Below, in pieces: positions 20,001-28,903 of a stretch of DNA of 64,000 nucleotides. The notes beneath the pieces are model-generated. The model saw only the letters and a list, made by a program, of their open reading frames with translations, did no database searches and was not told the DNA's origin. The stretch spans positions 66,534 through 130,533 of the forward strand of contig NZ_LMUP01000016.1 of the NCBI RefSeq assembly GCF_009765875.1. Direction: 5' to 3'. The translations under genes and the position numbers were made by a program. Within the stretch, counting starts at the first letter, position 1; each line of letters opens with the position of its first letter. The DNA is from Pedobacter sp. L105. Its GTDB lineage: Bacteria > Bacteroidota > Bacteroidia > Sphingobacteriales > Sphingobacteriaceae.

Positions 20001-20346
20001 TTTGGTAGTTGCTACAGGGGCAGGTGCAGTATCACGTAACACCATTGGTATTACGGTAATGGGCGGGATGATTGCTTCATCCACTATTTCCATCTTTATT
20101 GTTCCTGTTCTCTTTGTCTTATTTACCCGCTTGTCTTATGGTAAAAAAGAATTACAATGGCTGCAGGACCACCACGAAGAACTGGTAGAAAAAGCCAGAA
20201 AAGTAGAAGAGCAACTCATCGATCCGGAACTGGAGTATGATATCGCGCAGGCTAAGGCCGAACACGATGTGACTAAGGCAAAACGTGAAGAAGACAAAGA
20301 CATCAAAAAAGAAGAAAATCAGGGAGATCAACCAGAGCAGCCTTAA
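17023..20346 (+). CDS. RND multidrug efflux permease (AcrB-like), copy 2
   Basis: A 1107-residue paralogue of the preceding gene with the same first 17 residues and the same length of periplasmic loops. It too keeps Asp409-Asp410 and the helix-10 Lys (GLSAKNAILIVEF), so both copies should be transport-competent. Its C-terminal cytoplasmic tail is longer and highly charged (Glu/Lys/Asp-rich, the last 45 residues or so). Two permeases with one adaptor and one channel recall MdtBC, where the two pumps form mixed trimers; that is an inference from gene order. A strong hairpin terminator follows. Confidence 0.95.
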   Translation: MIANTFIKRPVTAIVISLVLMITGLICLNNLAVDQYPDITPPTVSVSGSYTGADAETVEQTVVTPIEEQVNGTPGMEYMQSTSTNSGGMNVKVTFNIGTNVHISALNVQNRVGIASPLLPAVVSKLGLTVRARNPDMLLMIAIYAPKGSHNITFLDNYTNVFIEDALLRVPGVGDVNTRTDNFSMRVWMNPDKMASYGLTPADISAALNAQNVYVAAGASGAPPQQNSQSFETGILVNGMLSKVPEYEKIIVKTIPSTGQLVYLKDVARIELGKFTFSSNSFVDGHRASILQIYQTPGSNALETADNVYAELARLKKAFPADVDYKVPFESVTIIKTSIDEVVGTLVKALALVAIVVFLFLQNWRSTLIPILAIPVSILSTFCFFIPLGFTINTLTMFGFVLAIGIVVDDAIIVVEAVQHYIDEQHMTPKEATYHAMKEISGPVIAIALILASVFVPVGFVPGIVGRLYQQFAITIAISVIISSFIALSLTPALCTLLLKPTDHDKKQNLLDKFFTWFNNWFERITYKYSNGVKSSIKHARYIVILLICICAGTIMLFKKKPSGFVPSEDDGRLYVTYQMPEASSTSQSVELMTKLMKIVGETPGVNHYTALSGFNILNGGANSNNGSIFVMLKPWDVRTTRETRVPGIMKVLKEKIAKAGLKNASIVVIPPPPIRGIGQAAGFSMQIEQGNATDDIHTFEKVVNKFVADAHKIPATAGAFSYFSAHTPSYDLTVDREKCEKMGVSISDVFSTMQAYMGSIFVNNFTLYNRTYHVVIQADTAYRALINNMDKYYVRNQAGTMLPLSSLITYKPTVAAPLITHFNIFRSAEVDGAIPEGYSSGQSIDALKQLALTSLPRGYTIEFSGLSYEELKAGSTTVYIFIFSITFVFLFLAALYESWSVPFSVMLAVPISAFGAILALTCIPLLTNNVYAQIGLITLIGLSAKNAILIVEFAKLRVDRGEELVASTIDAVRLRLRPIIMTSLAFILGVLPLVVATGAGAVSRNTIGITVMGGMIASSTISIFIVPVLFVLFTRLSYGKKELQWLQDHHEELVEKARKVEEQLIDPELEYDIAQAKAEHDVTKAKREEDKDIKKEENQGDQPEQP

Positions 20347-20396
20347 CATCATACTGCTCCGCTAACTTCAATAAAATGCAACTCAAATTGTTGCTT

Positions 20397-20465
20397 AAAA
20401 AGAGGATTTCTATACGCTGCCCAAAAAAATAATAATTCGGGGTTGCGTATGGAGATCCTCTTTTT
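20397..20465 (+). terminator. Terminator of the RND efflux operon
   Basis: AAAAAGAGGATTTCTATACG at 20397-20416 pairs with CGTATGGAGATCCTCTTTTT at 20446-20465 (18 of 20 positions), and the 3' arm ends in a run of five T. It begins 50 bp after the last permease stop. Confidence 0.75.
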
Positions 20466-20571
20466 GCTTTTTGCTAGCGGCTAAGAAATCTTTTTTGAAG
20501 TTCCTAAATGGATGCTAAAAGACTACGTTTTATGATCAAGCCGGTAACGATTTGACATATCAAAAAGATTA

Positions 20572-20744
20572 ACCTGAGTATAGCCTGAGTTTAGCCCGAC
20601 TCTGTAGCGCTTTCTCTACGGCATTGTAACGGGTTTCCAACGGGTAAAAGTCGTTTCAAACCCGTCCCGAAGTCGTCGGAGACCCGTTCCAAACCCGTTC
20701 CAAACCCGTTCCAAACCCGTTCCAAACTCAGGCTAAACTTAGGT
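20572..20744. repeat. Large imperfect palindrome with inner 11-bp tandem repeats
   Basis: The outer arms at 20572-20592 and 20724-20744 are reverse complements at 19 of 21 positions. Inside, ACGGGTTTCCAACGGGT (about 20629-20645) can pair with the direct repeats on the other side. Those are four exact copies of the 11-mer ACCCGTTCCAA at 20682-20725. The element is GC-richer than its surroundings and lies between two convergent transcription units, the usual place for palindromic repeat elements. It is non-coding on both strands. Its function is unknown; candidates are a bidirectional terminator, a REP-like repeated element, or a remnant of a small mobile element. Confidence 0.7.
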
Positions 20745-20861
20745 GAAACCTTGGCTAAACTTTTTCAAAAGTAAGATCGTACATCCCTCACTCTCGGCAT
20801 GTTCTATACTGATATTTATCAAATAAGTTGTCAAATACGATGGTATTCAATTCTTATATGA

Positions 20862-22478
20862 CTAATTCATTTTAATACCAACGCTAGAACCAGGATTGAT
20901 GAGGTTAAAATCTAGAACCACATTATTTCTCTGTACCCAGTTCAGGTATTCCAAAGAAAGCTTTTTAACGATCTCCGGATTTTCCGCAGCGATGTTATTG
21001 GTTTCCCCCCTGTCTTTTTCCAGATCATACAATTCCCACTGGTTTTTTGGGAAAGCAGAAACCAGTTTCCATTTGCCTTCATGGATGGCCCTGTTACCCC
21101 ATAACTCCCAGAATAACGGCTCGCCCCTGTTAATGGCTTCGCCATTAAAAAATAATCCTGTTAAACTTTTGCCCGGTAAAGGATTAATTTTTTTACCGTT
21201 AAAGGTAGCTGGATACTTTGCTCCCGCCAGTTCATAAAAAGTTGGCGCAAGATCAATTAAGTGGGTACTGCCATTGGCAATGGTATTTGCTTTGATTTTA
21301 CTTGGATACCAGGCAATCAGCGGCGCACTCATACCTCCTTCATAAAGTCCTCCTTTGAAAGACCGGAATGGTGAGTTGGAAACAAACGACCAGTTTTTCC
21401 CTTGTGATTCAAAAGAACCAGAAGTACCTACCGGCCCCAGGTTACGGGCAGCATGTTCTTTACCGTGTGCTACATCTTCAGCAGGGGCTCCATTGTCAGA
21501 AATGAAAACAATCATCGTGTTATCATCTTTATGCAGTTCCTTCAACTCCTGAATTAGTTTCCCTACATTCTGGTCCATACGGTCTACCATGGCCGCATAT
21601 ACTTCCATTTTAGCTTTCCACAACTGTTGTTCATCATAGGTTAGGTTATCCCAGTTTGGTACATCCGGATCGCGTTTAGCGATTGTTTGTCCGGGTTCTC
21701 TGATTCCCAATTTCAGCTGTTTTTCCAGACGCTCCTTACGTAAAGAATCCCACCCGATATCATAACGCCCTTTATATTTTGCAATGTCTTCAGGCAAAGC
21801 CTGTAAAGGCCAGTGTGGTGCATTAAAGGCCAGGTAAAGGAAAAATGGCTTTTTAGTTTTATTCTGTTCTTTCAGGTATTCGATGGCATGGTTTCCGATT
21901 TCGTCAGTCATATAATAACTGTCGTCTTTCGGGTGCCAGCGTTTGTTGTTTTCTTCAATGATCACCGGATACTTACGTCCGCCCAGGGGCATATAATTGG
22001 CATTGAAATAATTCGCTGCACCACCGATGATCCCAAAGAATTTATCAAAACCACGCTGATTAGGCCAGCCAATACTATCATTTCCCACATGCCATTTACC
22101 AGACATCAGCGTGCTGTAGCCATCCTGTTTTAATACTTCTGCAAGGGTTACGGATTCTCTATTCAAGTACCCCTGATAAGCAGGCAAACCTAAATTAACA
22201 TCAAAATATCCGATACCTGCTTTATGCTGATCCTGTCCTGTCAGGATAGAAGCACGCGTGGGTGCGCAGATCGCATTGTTGTAAAACTCTTTTAACCGTA
22301 AGCCCTGCGAAGCCAGCAAGTCAAGATTGGGTGTATGGATTTCAGAACCATAAGATCCAAGGTCAGAGTAACCCATATCATCCACCACAATCAGAATGAT
22401 GTTAGGCTTTTTCTGTTGCGCCCTGGTATTCAGCATAAAAAAGCTGATTAGCAAAAGGGAAAGAATTGTTTTTTTCAT
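20862..22478 (-). CDS. Type I sulfatase (arylsulfatase family)
   Basis: Starting from the ATG at 22478, preferred over a codon 21 bp upstream because it opens the signal peptide MKKTILSLLL, the protein has 538 residues. KPNIILIVVDDMGYSDLG supplies the metal-binding Asp pair. CAPTR at residues 71-75 is the Cys-type sulfatase signature, whose Cys is converted to formylglycine, and SGKWHVG is the second conserved block. It is exported and would remove sulfate esters from glycans. The required maturase, an FGE-like protein, is encoded at the other end of the same gene set, with SusC/SusD between. The true substrate (sulfated polysaccharide or aryl ester) cannot be told. Confidence 0.93.
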   Translation of the reverse strand: MKKTILSLLLISFFMLNTRAQQKKPNIILIVVDDMGYSDLGSYGSEIHTPNLDLLASQGLRLKEFYNNAICAPTRASILTGQDQHKAGIGYFDVNLGLPAYQGYLNRESVTLAEVLKQDGYSTLMSGKWHVGNDSIGWPNQRGFDKFFGIIGGAANYFNANYMPLGGRKYPVIIEENNKRWHPKDDSYYMTDEIGNHAIEYLKEQNKTKKPFFLYLAFNAPHWPLQALPEDIAKYKGRYDIGWDSLRKERLEKQLKLGIREPGQTIAKRDPDVPNWDNLTYDEQQLWKAKMEVYAAMVDRMDQNVGKLIQELKELHKDDNTMIVFISDNGAPAEDVAHGKEHAARNLGPVGTSGSFESQGKNWSFVSNSPFRSFKGGLYEGGMSAPLIAWYPSKIKANTIANGSTHLIDLAPTFYELAGAKYPATFNGKKINPLPGKSLTGLFFNGEAINRGEPLFWELWGNRAIHEGKWKLVSAFPKNQWELYDLEKDRGETNNIAAENPEIVKKLSLEYLNWVQRNNVVLDFNLINPGSSVGIKMN

Positions 22479-22517
22479 CGTTTTATGTTTAAAGATCAAT
22501 TGAAGGCTGAATTAGTT

Positions 22518-23975
22518 TTAAGGGGTTATCTTTTTTACAGGTGGGCTAAGCCAGGTATTTTTATCTTTCAGATAAGTTTCTTCAGGTACGTATATTCTAA
22601 GAATAACATTAAAGTTATCTGCTGGTGCAGGCAACCAGTTATTTTCTTTTTCTGCTCCCGGATTTTCATGCTGCAGGTAAATATCCAGCGATCCATCTGT
22701 ATTAAAAATCAGGGGATTTCTATCGCCAATGGCATAACGCTTAATAGGGTTATCAACCAGGTAGCGGTCGCTATCATACATCGTTAAAGACCAGAAGGCC
22801 TTTGCCGGCGGTAATTTTCCTTTATCAAAATGAATCACATAAGCATTTTTACCATCAAGCAGGTTTTTGTCTGCATCTTTAACATAACCTACATAAGTTG
22901 CCTCTTCTGGTGTCAGTGCCCCCAGCCCTTTATAAGCTACCAAAGCACGCAAAAGATAATCGGTTTTATAATCTCCAATTTTGGCCCCTGCTACAGGTTT
23001 TGAACTCTCTGAAGGATGCCCTGTATCAAATTGCCCGAATATACTTTTAGGCAGGTTATTCAATGCTTCTTTTGTCTCCTGATCAAATGCGTCGATATCA
23101 AATTTTCCGCCAGCCTGGATCCCTAATTTGGCAAATTGAGCCAAAACAGGAGCATCTGCTACCAGGGGAGGGTTTTTGACCATCAGCTCATTCAGGTAAT
23201 TAAAGTAGTCTGCCAGTGGTAATGTCTGTATGGCTTTTACAACTGTTAATTGATGATCCTGAATTGCTTTAACAGGTAATGGCGTATGGTAAACGACAGG
23301 ATCAGTCCCTCCTGCTACATTGTTTTTAGCCCAACTGCTCAAAGTAGCTAAGGTAAACTGATCCTGAATTTTGCTGACAAATTTCACCTGATCTTCGGGA
23401 CTGTTTACCTGTATACGGCCAATTACCCAAACCATATCTGTAGGAGATTTTACCTGTTTTAATCCAGAAGGAACAATTCCCTTCCATTTAGGCCCGGTGA
23501 TTAAATATTTCTGCGCCCCGGTTCCCGTATTACGTTTACCAAAAGAGGCAAAAACATTAGTCCATGCATCCATCAGGGGCACCACAAAATAGCGGTCTTT
23601 GGTATCAGGAATAGTTAGTACTACGGCATCCTGCTCTAAATCTAAAAAAGCAGTAGAGTAGTTAGTATCGTTATTAGGCGCAACTACCCAATGGTTTTTA
23701 TCATCAAAAAATTTATGCGCATGTGTAAACACATTGCTTTTCGTTCCGCTAACCTGCCGGGTAAGATCTGTAAATACCAAAGGCAAACCATATATATAAG
23801 CCTCCTGAGCAATTTTAACAACTTCTTCTTTGGAAAGATGAACTTTACTGCTGTCTGTAAGCACGCTTTGCACCGGTAGTATCCATTGTTTTTTAACAGA
23901 GACTGTTGCATTTACAGCTAAGGCAGCAAGTAAATGAATTGATAACACTATGTTTCTTTTAGGATTTATGTTCAT
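22518..23975 (-). CDS. DUF1254/DUF1214 domain protein, exported
   Basis: A 485-residue protein with a probable signal sequence (residues 9-25). HLSKEEVVKIAQEAYIYGLP and APNNDTNYSTAFLDLE are the DUF1254 hallmarks, and KAFWSLTMYDSDRYLVDNP with a C-terminal block is DUF1214. These two-domain proteins are widespread in bacteria, but I know of no firm biochemical role. Here it sits between SusD and the sulfatase on the same strand (39-bp gap to the sulfatase), so it is probably expressed with the glycan locus. It might bind or process a released product, which is inference. Confidence 0.85.
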   Translation of the reverse strand: MNINPKRNIVLSIHLLAALAVNATVSVKKQWILPVQSVLTDSSKVHLSKEEVVKIAQEAYIYGLPLVFTDLTRQVSGTKSNVFTHAHKFFDDKNHWVVAPNNDTNYSTAFLDLEQDAVVLTIPDTKDRYFVVPLMDAWTNVFASFGKRNTGTGAQKYLITGPKWKGIVPSGLKQVKSPTDMVWVIGRIQVNSPEDQVKFVSKIQDQFTLATLSSWAKNNVAGGTDPVVYHTPLPVKAIQDHQLTVVKAIQTLPLADYFNYLNELMVKNPPLVADAPVLAQFAKLGIQAGGKFDIDAFDQETKEALNNLPKSIFGQFDTGHPSESSKPVAGAKIGDYKTDYLLRALVAYKGLGALTPEEATYVGYVKDADKNLLDGKNAYVIHFDKGKLPPAKAFWSLTMYDSDRYLVDNPIKRYAIGDRNPLIFNTDGSLDIYLQHENPGAEKENNWLPAPADNFNVILRIYVPEETYLKDKNTWLSPPVKKITP

Positions 23976-24114
23976 ATGATTTAGTTTTCATTTGAAAATA
24001 TTTTTTAAGGTTGTGAAGTTATCTTAAGCTTGTTTTTCACTAATTTTTTATTGATTTCATTTGTGTTCAAGAGCTCTGTTCATTACAGTTTTTAAGCTTA
24101 TGATAGTTTCACCA

Positions 24115-25551
24115 TTAATAACCTGTGTTTTGTATTAAACCAGAATTGACACTGATTTCACTTTGAGGGATTGGAAACAGGTAATTTTTTGTACTCACTC
24201 CTGTTTTTGCGGCTACTTTACTTACTGCCTCCACCAAACGTCCTGTTCTTACCAGGTCAAACCAGCGCTGCGCTTCCTGAACAAACTCTTTTCTTCTTTC
24301 CAGGTAAAGTGCATCGCGGAAAGCCGACTGGGTAAGTCCCGCTGTGAGGTCGCCGATATTTGCGCGGTTGCGCACCAAATTGATGGCATTATAAGCATCG
24401 GCAGTTGGTCCCGATGTTTCATTGACCGCCTCTGCATACATCAGCAGTACATCTGCATAACGTAAGATCGGAAAGTTAATTCCACTCTGTGCCGGTGTAC
24501 TCAGCTCCGTAGAATCTACATATTTCCTAAAATAATTGGAGGCAAAAGTATACTTTGTACCTGTTGCAGGATTAGTGAAAGTTTTATAGAAAGTTACGGC
24601 CTTACGTGTATCGCCGGCGGTGAATATATTATACACCCCTGTATCTGCAGGAAGATCGGCAGGAACTTTACCTGCAAATCCTGTAAAGGATGCACCCATC
24701 AAAGTGCTGGTGTTACCCGTGCCGCTATTGGCTTCAAACTGTGCAGAGAATATATGTTCTTTGCCATTTTTTGCAGATTTGTTAAATACATCTGCGTAGT
24801 TGGCAAACAAAGCATATCCATAACCGCCATTCATTACTTCTTTGGCTTTTAAAATTGTGTTTGCCCAATCTTTTTGCGTGAGGTAAACTTTTACCAATAG
24901 TGATTTTGCCGCGCCTGCTGTAGCACGGCCGATATCGGCACCGGTGTAAGTGGCGGGAAGGTTTTCTGCTTCAGTGAGGTCGGCAATGATTTGCTGGTAT
25001 ACCTGGGTAACCGTAGACTGGTTGGTTTTAAGCGAAGTAATATCTACCGAAGTTGCATCATGTAATACAAGTGGCACTGCTCCAAAAAAACGCACCAGGT
25101 TAAAATAATACAATGCACGCAGGAATTTTGCCTCCCGTACTAAACGCAAACGGGTAGTCTGATCAAAGGTCATTGCCGAAATTTTGTCGACCGCAACATT
25201 TGCCCGGTTAATGCCTACATAGGTCTGACGCCAGATAGCCAGTACCCTGTCATTCGAAGCATCATAAGTATCAGCACTTAGTGCACGTACATATGGATTG
25301 ATAGCAGAAGGACCAGCGGCGAGATCGTCTGTAGTCATATCCGTCAGGAAGTTAATGTTCCTCCCGTACATCGGCTGTTCGCCGGCATCATAGATCAGTT
25401 CACTATAAACCGCAGTAACCCCGGCCACTGCATCTGCCTGTGTTTGAAAGGACTGTGCTGCAGTGATTACTGATACGGGATTTTCATTCAATTTATTGCA
25501 GGAAGTAAAAGCTATCGCGATCAGGATTCCTAAAAATATATTCTTTATCAT
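24115..25551 (-). CDS. SusD/RagB family nutrient-binding lipoprotein
   Basis: A 478-residue lipoprotein with lipobox Phe-Thr-Ser-Cys at Cys18. It shows the TPR-like helical SusD core (RLVREAKFLRALYYFNLVRF) and the conserved C-terminal block YLERRKEFVQEAQRWFDLVR followed by KNYLFPIPQSEI. SusD proteins sit on the cell surface as a lid on the SusC barrel and capture oligosaccharides. It follows SusC by 87 bp. The ligand is probably a sulfated glycan, given the sulfatase downstream. Confidence 0.95.
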   Translation of the reverse strand: MIKNIFLGILIAIAFTSCNKLNENPVSVITAAQSFQTQADAVAGVTAVYSELIYDAGEQPMYGRNINFLTDMTTDDLAAGPSAINPYVRALSADTYDASNDRVLAIWRQTYVGINRANVAVDKISAMTFDQTTRLRLVREAKFLRALYYFNLVRFFGAVPLVLHDATSVDITSLKTNQSTVTQVYQQIIADLTEAENLPATYTGADIGRATAGAAKSLLVKVYLTQKDWANTILKAKEVMNGGYGYALFANYADVFNKSAKNGKEHIFSAQFEANSGTGNTSTLMGASFTGFAGKVPADLPADTGVYNIFTAGDTRKAVTFYKTFTNPATGTKYTFASNYFRKYVDSTELSTPAQSGINFPILRYADVLLMYAEAVNETSGPTADAYNAINLVRNRANIGDLTAGLTQSAFRDALYLERRKEFVQEAQRWFDLVRTGRLVEAVSKVAAKTGVSTKNYLFPIPQSEISVNSGLIQNTGY

Positions 25552-25638
25552 CTTATTAGTAAATATTTTTTTATCGGTGATGAAGCTTGCGTAGAATTTG
25601 TCAGCTGTAATCTTATGCAGGCTTTTTTGTCTGGATAG

Positions 25639-28600
25639 TTAAAAAGTAAGGCTTAAACCAGCTAAAAAGGTCTTGTAATTTGGATAGGCACCATAGTCAA
25701 TTCCCTGTAAAACGTTACTTTGCTCAAAGCTGCTTACTTCAGGATCATAACCTGTGTATTTAGTCCAGGTGAATAAGTTTTGTGCTGCGATATAAACGCG
25801 TAATTGTTTAGCATGTATTTTGGAAATGCTGCTCTGGTTAAAGGTATAACCTAATGTGAGGCTCTTTAAACGCAGGTAAGATCCATTTTCGATATAACGG
25901 CTGGACATTTGTGCCACAGGTGAACTGCTTGCCCTTGGCGTTACATTACTGGGATTAGACGCAGAATAACTATCCAGCACAGCAGTAGTAGAATTTTGTG
26001 AAAGGTTAGTGATATCCAATTGCTGTTTTAAAGCATTATAGATTTTGCCTCCATAACTTCCCTGTAAGAACACAACCAGATCGAAGTTATTGTAGCCAAA
26101 AGTATTGGTAAAACTGCCAGTAAATTTAGGCTGCGCCGTACCCAGGCTTACTTTATCTTTAGAATTGATCACCCCATCACCGTTGGTATCCACATAACGC
26201 TGATCTCCAACTTTGGTATTTGCTTTTGAATCCAGCGTAGCTGAACTGGCAATTTCTGCCGCTGTTTGGAAAATGCCATCGGTTTTATAACCCCAGAAAG
26301 TGCCTAAAGGTTGTCCTACCACAACATTAACCGGCTGCAGCACACTTAGCGTACCGTTACTAACTGTTGGGAAATAAGAACTTAGAGAACCCAGACTTAA
26401 CACTTTGTTCCTGTTTAAGGAATAGACCAGGGAAGATTTCCAGGTAAATTTAGAACCTTTGATGTTATCTGTGGTGATGCCCAGTTCCAGTCCTTTATTA
26501 GATAAACTACCTATATTTTGAAGGGAAGTAGCAAATCCTGTAGACAACGGAATTGGAACGGACAATAACAGATTATTGGTTTTTTTATAATAAGCATCAA
26601 AAGACAGATTGATCCGGTTATCCAGTAAACCTAAATCTAAACCAGAATCATATTGGTCGGTCTTTTCCCATTTTAAAGCTTCATTTGCCAAACGTGTAGC
26701 AGCAAAACCAGTAACTAAAGTCCCATTAAAATCATAAGTAAACGGACTTAAGGTAGAGAGCGACTGATATTGACCAATCTCCTGGTTCCCGGTAATACCC
26801 GCGCTTAACCTTAATTTAAGATTGCTGATCGCTTTTACATCCTTTAGAAAATCTTCCTGTCCTGCATTCCAGGAGAAACCTGTAGAAGGAAAATATCCCC
26901 ATTTGTTACCTGAACCAAATCTTGAAGAACCATCGGCACGGGCAGAAACGGTCACATTGTATTTATGTTCATAAGAATAGTTGATCCTGGCCAGGTAAGA
27001 ATTTAAAGCCCAGGTGTAGGCGTCTGATGTAGGAGTAATAGTCTGAGAACCACTTTGTAAACTGTTATATGAAGTCAGATCGGTGACAAAATTTTTAGAG
27101 CCTGAGGTAGCTGATTCTTCTTTGGAGAACTGGGTGCTGTAACCTACCAGCACATTAAAAAAGTGCTTATCGTTAAATGACTTGTCGTAGGTAATCGTGT
27201 TTTCATTTAACCAGGTGTTTACGGTTTTATTTCCCACTGCTGCATAACCTAAACTGGTATATCCATTGGCACTATTAGAAGGTGCGTAATAGTTCTGCTT
27301 GGTATTTAACAGATCTGCACCAAAACTTACTTTTGCGGTCAGTCCTGGTATAATTTTATATTCTCCATAAAAATTTCCCAGTGTCCTGGTGATCAGGGTC
27401 TGGTTTTTTACAATTTCCAGATCCTGTATCGGGTTGGAAACTGTAGTAGAATATGGATTGATTGTGTTATAACTTCCATCGGCATTCCTTAAAGCAATAA
27501 CCGGTGCTGTGCTGATGATATTGGTAATTACATTGGGGCTTGTTAATGTATTTCCACCGGTATTGCTGGCTGCACTCAATGAGGTTGAATAACTGCTGCT
27601 TAGGTTTACCCCTACTTTAAATTTCTCAGATACATCATGATCATAGTTGAAGCGCGTGGAATATCTTTTATAATTGGTATTCAATAGGATCCCATCCTGG
27701 TCAAAGTAATTACCGGAAATGGCATATCTTGATTTATCATCGCCACCGGAAATAGAAAGTTCATGGTTTTGAACAGGTGCGGTGCGGAAAGCGGCCGCCT
27801 GCCAGTCGGTACCAGCGCCAAATGCAGCGATTTGTGCAGCCGTATACGAAGGGGCAACTCCGCTAGCTACCTGGATATCATCATGCAATTGCGCCCATTG
27901 GCTGCCGTTTAGTAAGTCAAGTTCTTTGGTGATTTTCTGAAGCCCGTAATAAGCAGAATAGGTTACATTGTTCGTTCCCCGTTTTCCTTTTTTAGTGGTA
28001 ACGATCACTACACCATTTGCACCACGGGAGCCATAGATTGCCGTAGCGGAAGCATCCTTTAAGATTTCTATTGATTCAATATCTGAAGGGTTAATACTGG
28101 ACAATGCATTTACACTTGCCCCGGAACCCACACCTGTAGTGGTAGAGGCATTGTCGTTATAAACAGGAAATCCATCAATTACATATAACGGCTCATTACC
28201 ACCAGTGATGGAGTTTCCACCGCGTATACGGATGCTGGCCGAAGCACCAGGGCTGCCGGAACTTTGCGTTACCTGTACCCCCGGAGCTGATCCGCGCAGC
28301 AGGTTATCTACCGATGAAGTAGCCTGATTTAGATTTTCTTTTGGAACAGAAGACAGGGAACCTGTTACATCGCTTTTACGCTGTGTACCGTAACCTACAA
28401 CTACCACATCGTTCAGCTGACTTACATTTTCTTCCAGACGGATGATCAGTGCACCTCCTGTGGCAATTAATTCCTGTGTTTTATAAGTAACAGACCTGAT
28501 GATCAATGTATAAGGGAACTTTTGACCAGTTACGAAACTGAACCGGCCATCTGAATTGGTGGCTACTTCATGTGTTGTGCCTTTAATAGTGATGTTGGCA

Positions 28601-28764
28601 CCAATGATAGGCTCCTGAGTTTTTGCATCCAGCACCTGACCATTTAGTGTGGAGTTGATTAAGGGTTTGGTTTGAACCTGTGCAGAAGTGTTAAAAGAAA
28701 GTAATAGTGTAACAATAGGCACGAACCATACGTAAAACCGTTTGGTCTTGTAAATTTTTTGCAT
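25639..28764 (-). CDS. SusC/RagA family TonB-linked outer membrane transporter
   Basis: A 1041-residue TonB-dependent transporter. After the signal peptide comes a carboxypeptidase-like domain (about 35-110, LDAKTQEPIIGANITIKG), then the plug with VVVGYGTQRKSDVTGSLS and EPLYVIDGFPV, then the barrel. It has no STN domain, so it is unlikely to signal through an anti-sigma factor. It imports glycan fragments captured by the SusD next door. The 139-bp gap to the FGE gene holds a small hairpin (9-bp arms at 28839-28847 and 28853-28861) that may trim or attenuate the transcript. Confidence 0.95.
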   Translation of the reverse strand: MQKIYKTKRFYVWFVPIVTLLLSFNTSAQVQTKPLINSTLNGQVLDAKTQEPIIGANITIKGTTHEVATNSDGRFSFVTGQKFPYTLIIRSVTYKTQELIATGGALIIRLEENVSQLNDVVVVGYGTQRKSDVTGSLSSVPKENLNQATSSVDNLLRGSAPGVQVTQSSGSPGASASIRIRGGNSITGGNEPLYVIDGFPVYNDNASTTTGVGSGASVNALSSINPSDIESIEILKDASATAIYGSRGANGVVIVTTKKGKRGTNNVTYSAYYGLQKITKELDLLNGSQWAQLHDDIQVASGVAPSYTAAQIAAFGAGTDWQAAAFRTAPVQNHELSISGGDDKSRYAISGNYFDQDGILLNTNYKRYSTRFNYDHDVSEKFKVGVNLSSSYSTSLSAASNTGGNTLTSPNVITNIISTAPVIALRNADGSYNTINPYSTTVSNPIQDLEIVKNQTLITRTLGNFYGEYKIIPGLTAKVSFGADLLNTKQNYYAPSNSANGYTSLGYAAVGNKTVNTWLNENTITYDKSFNDKHFFNVLVGYSTQFSKEESATSGSKNFVTDLTSYNSLQSGSQTITPTSDAYTWALNSYLARINYSYEHKYNVTVSARADGSSRFGSGNKWGYFPSTGFSWNAGQEDFLKDVKAISNLKLRLSAGITGNQEIGQYQSLSTLSPFTYDFNGTLVTGFAATRLANEALKWEKTDQYDSGLDLGLLDNRINLSFDAYYKKTNNLLLSVPIPLSTGFATSLQNIGSLSNKGLELGITTDNIKGSKFTWKSSLVYSLNRNKVLSLGSLSSYFPTVSNGTLSVLQPVNVVVGQPLGTFWGYKTDGIFQTAAEIASSATLDSKANTKVGDQRYVDTNGDGVINSKDKVSLGTAQPKFTGSFTNTFGYNNFDLVVFLQGSYGGKIYNALKQQLDITNLSQNSTTAVLDSYSASNPSNVTPRASSSPVAQMSSRYIENGSYLRLKSLTLGYTFNQSSISKIHAKQLRVYIAAQNLFTWTKYTGYDPEVSSFEQSNVLQGIDYGAYPNYKTFLAGLSLTF

Positions 28765-28903
28765 ACTTTTATAAATGTTTAATTATCAATTGAAACAGGT
28801 ACAACGCCAATTGAACGCCTGTTTCTTGTTTTGAACTGAGGGAATAGTTTATCTATTCCCTTATTTTATTTTTGTTAGCCTGATAAATCTGTTTCCTCCC
28901 GCT

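Noticed and set aside
20682-20725. Four identical 11-bp repeats as a possible CRISPR array
   Set aside because: The units adjoin with no spacers and are too short; they belong to the palindromic element.
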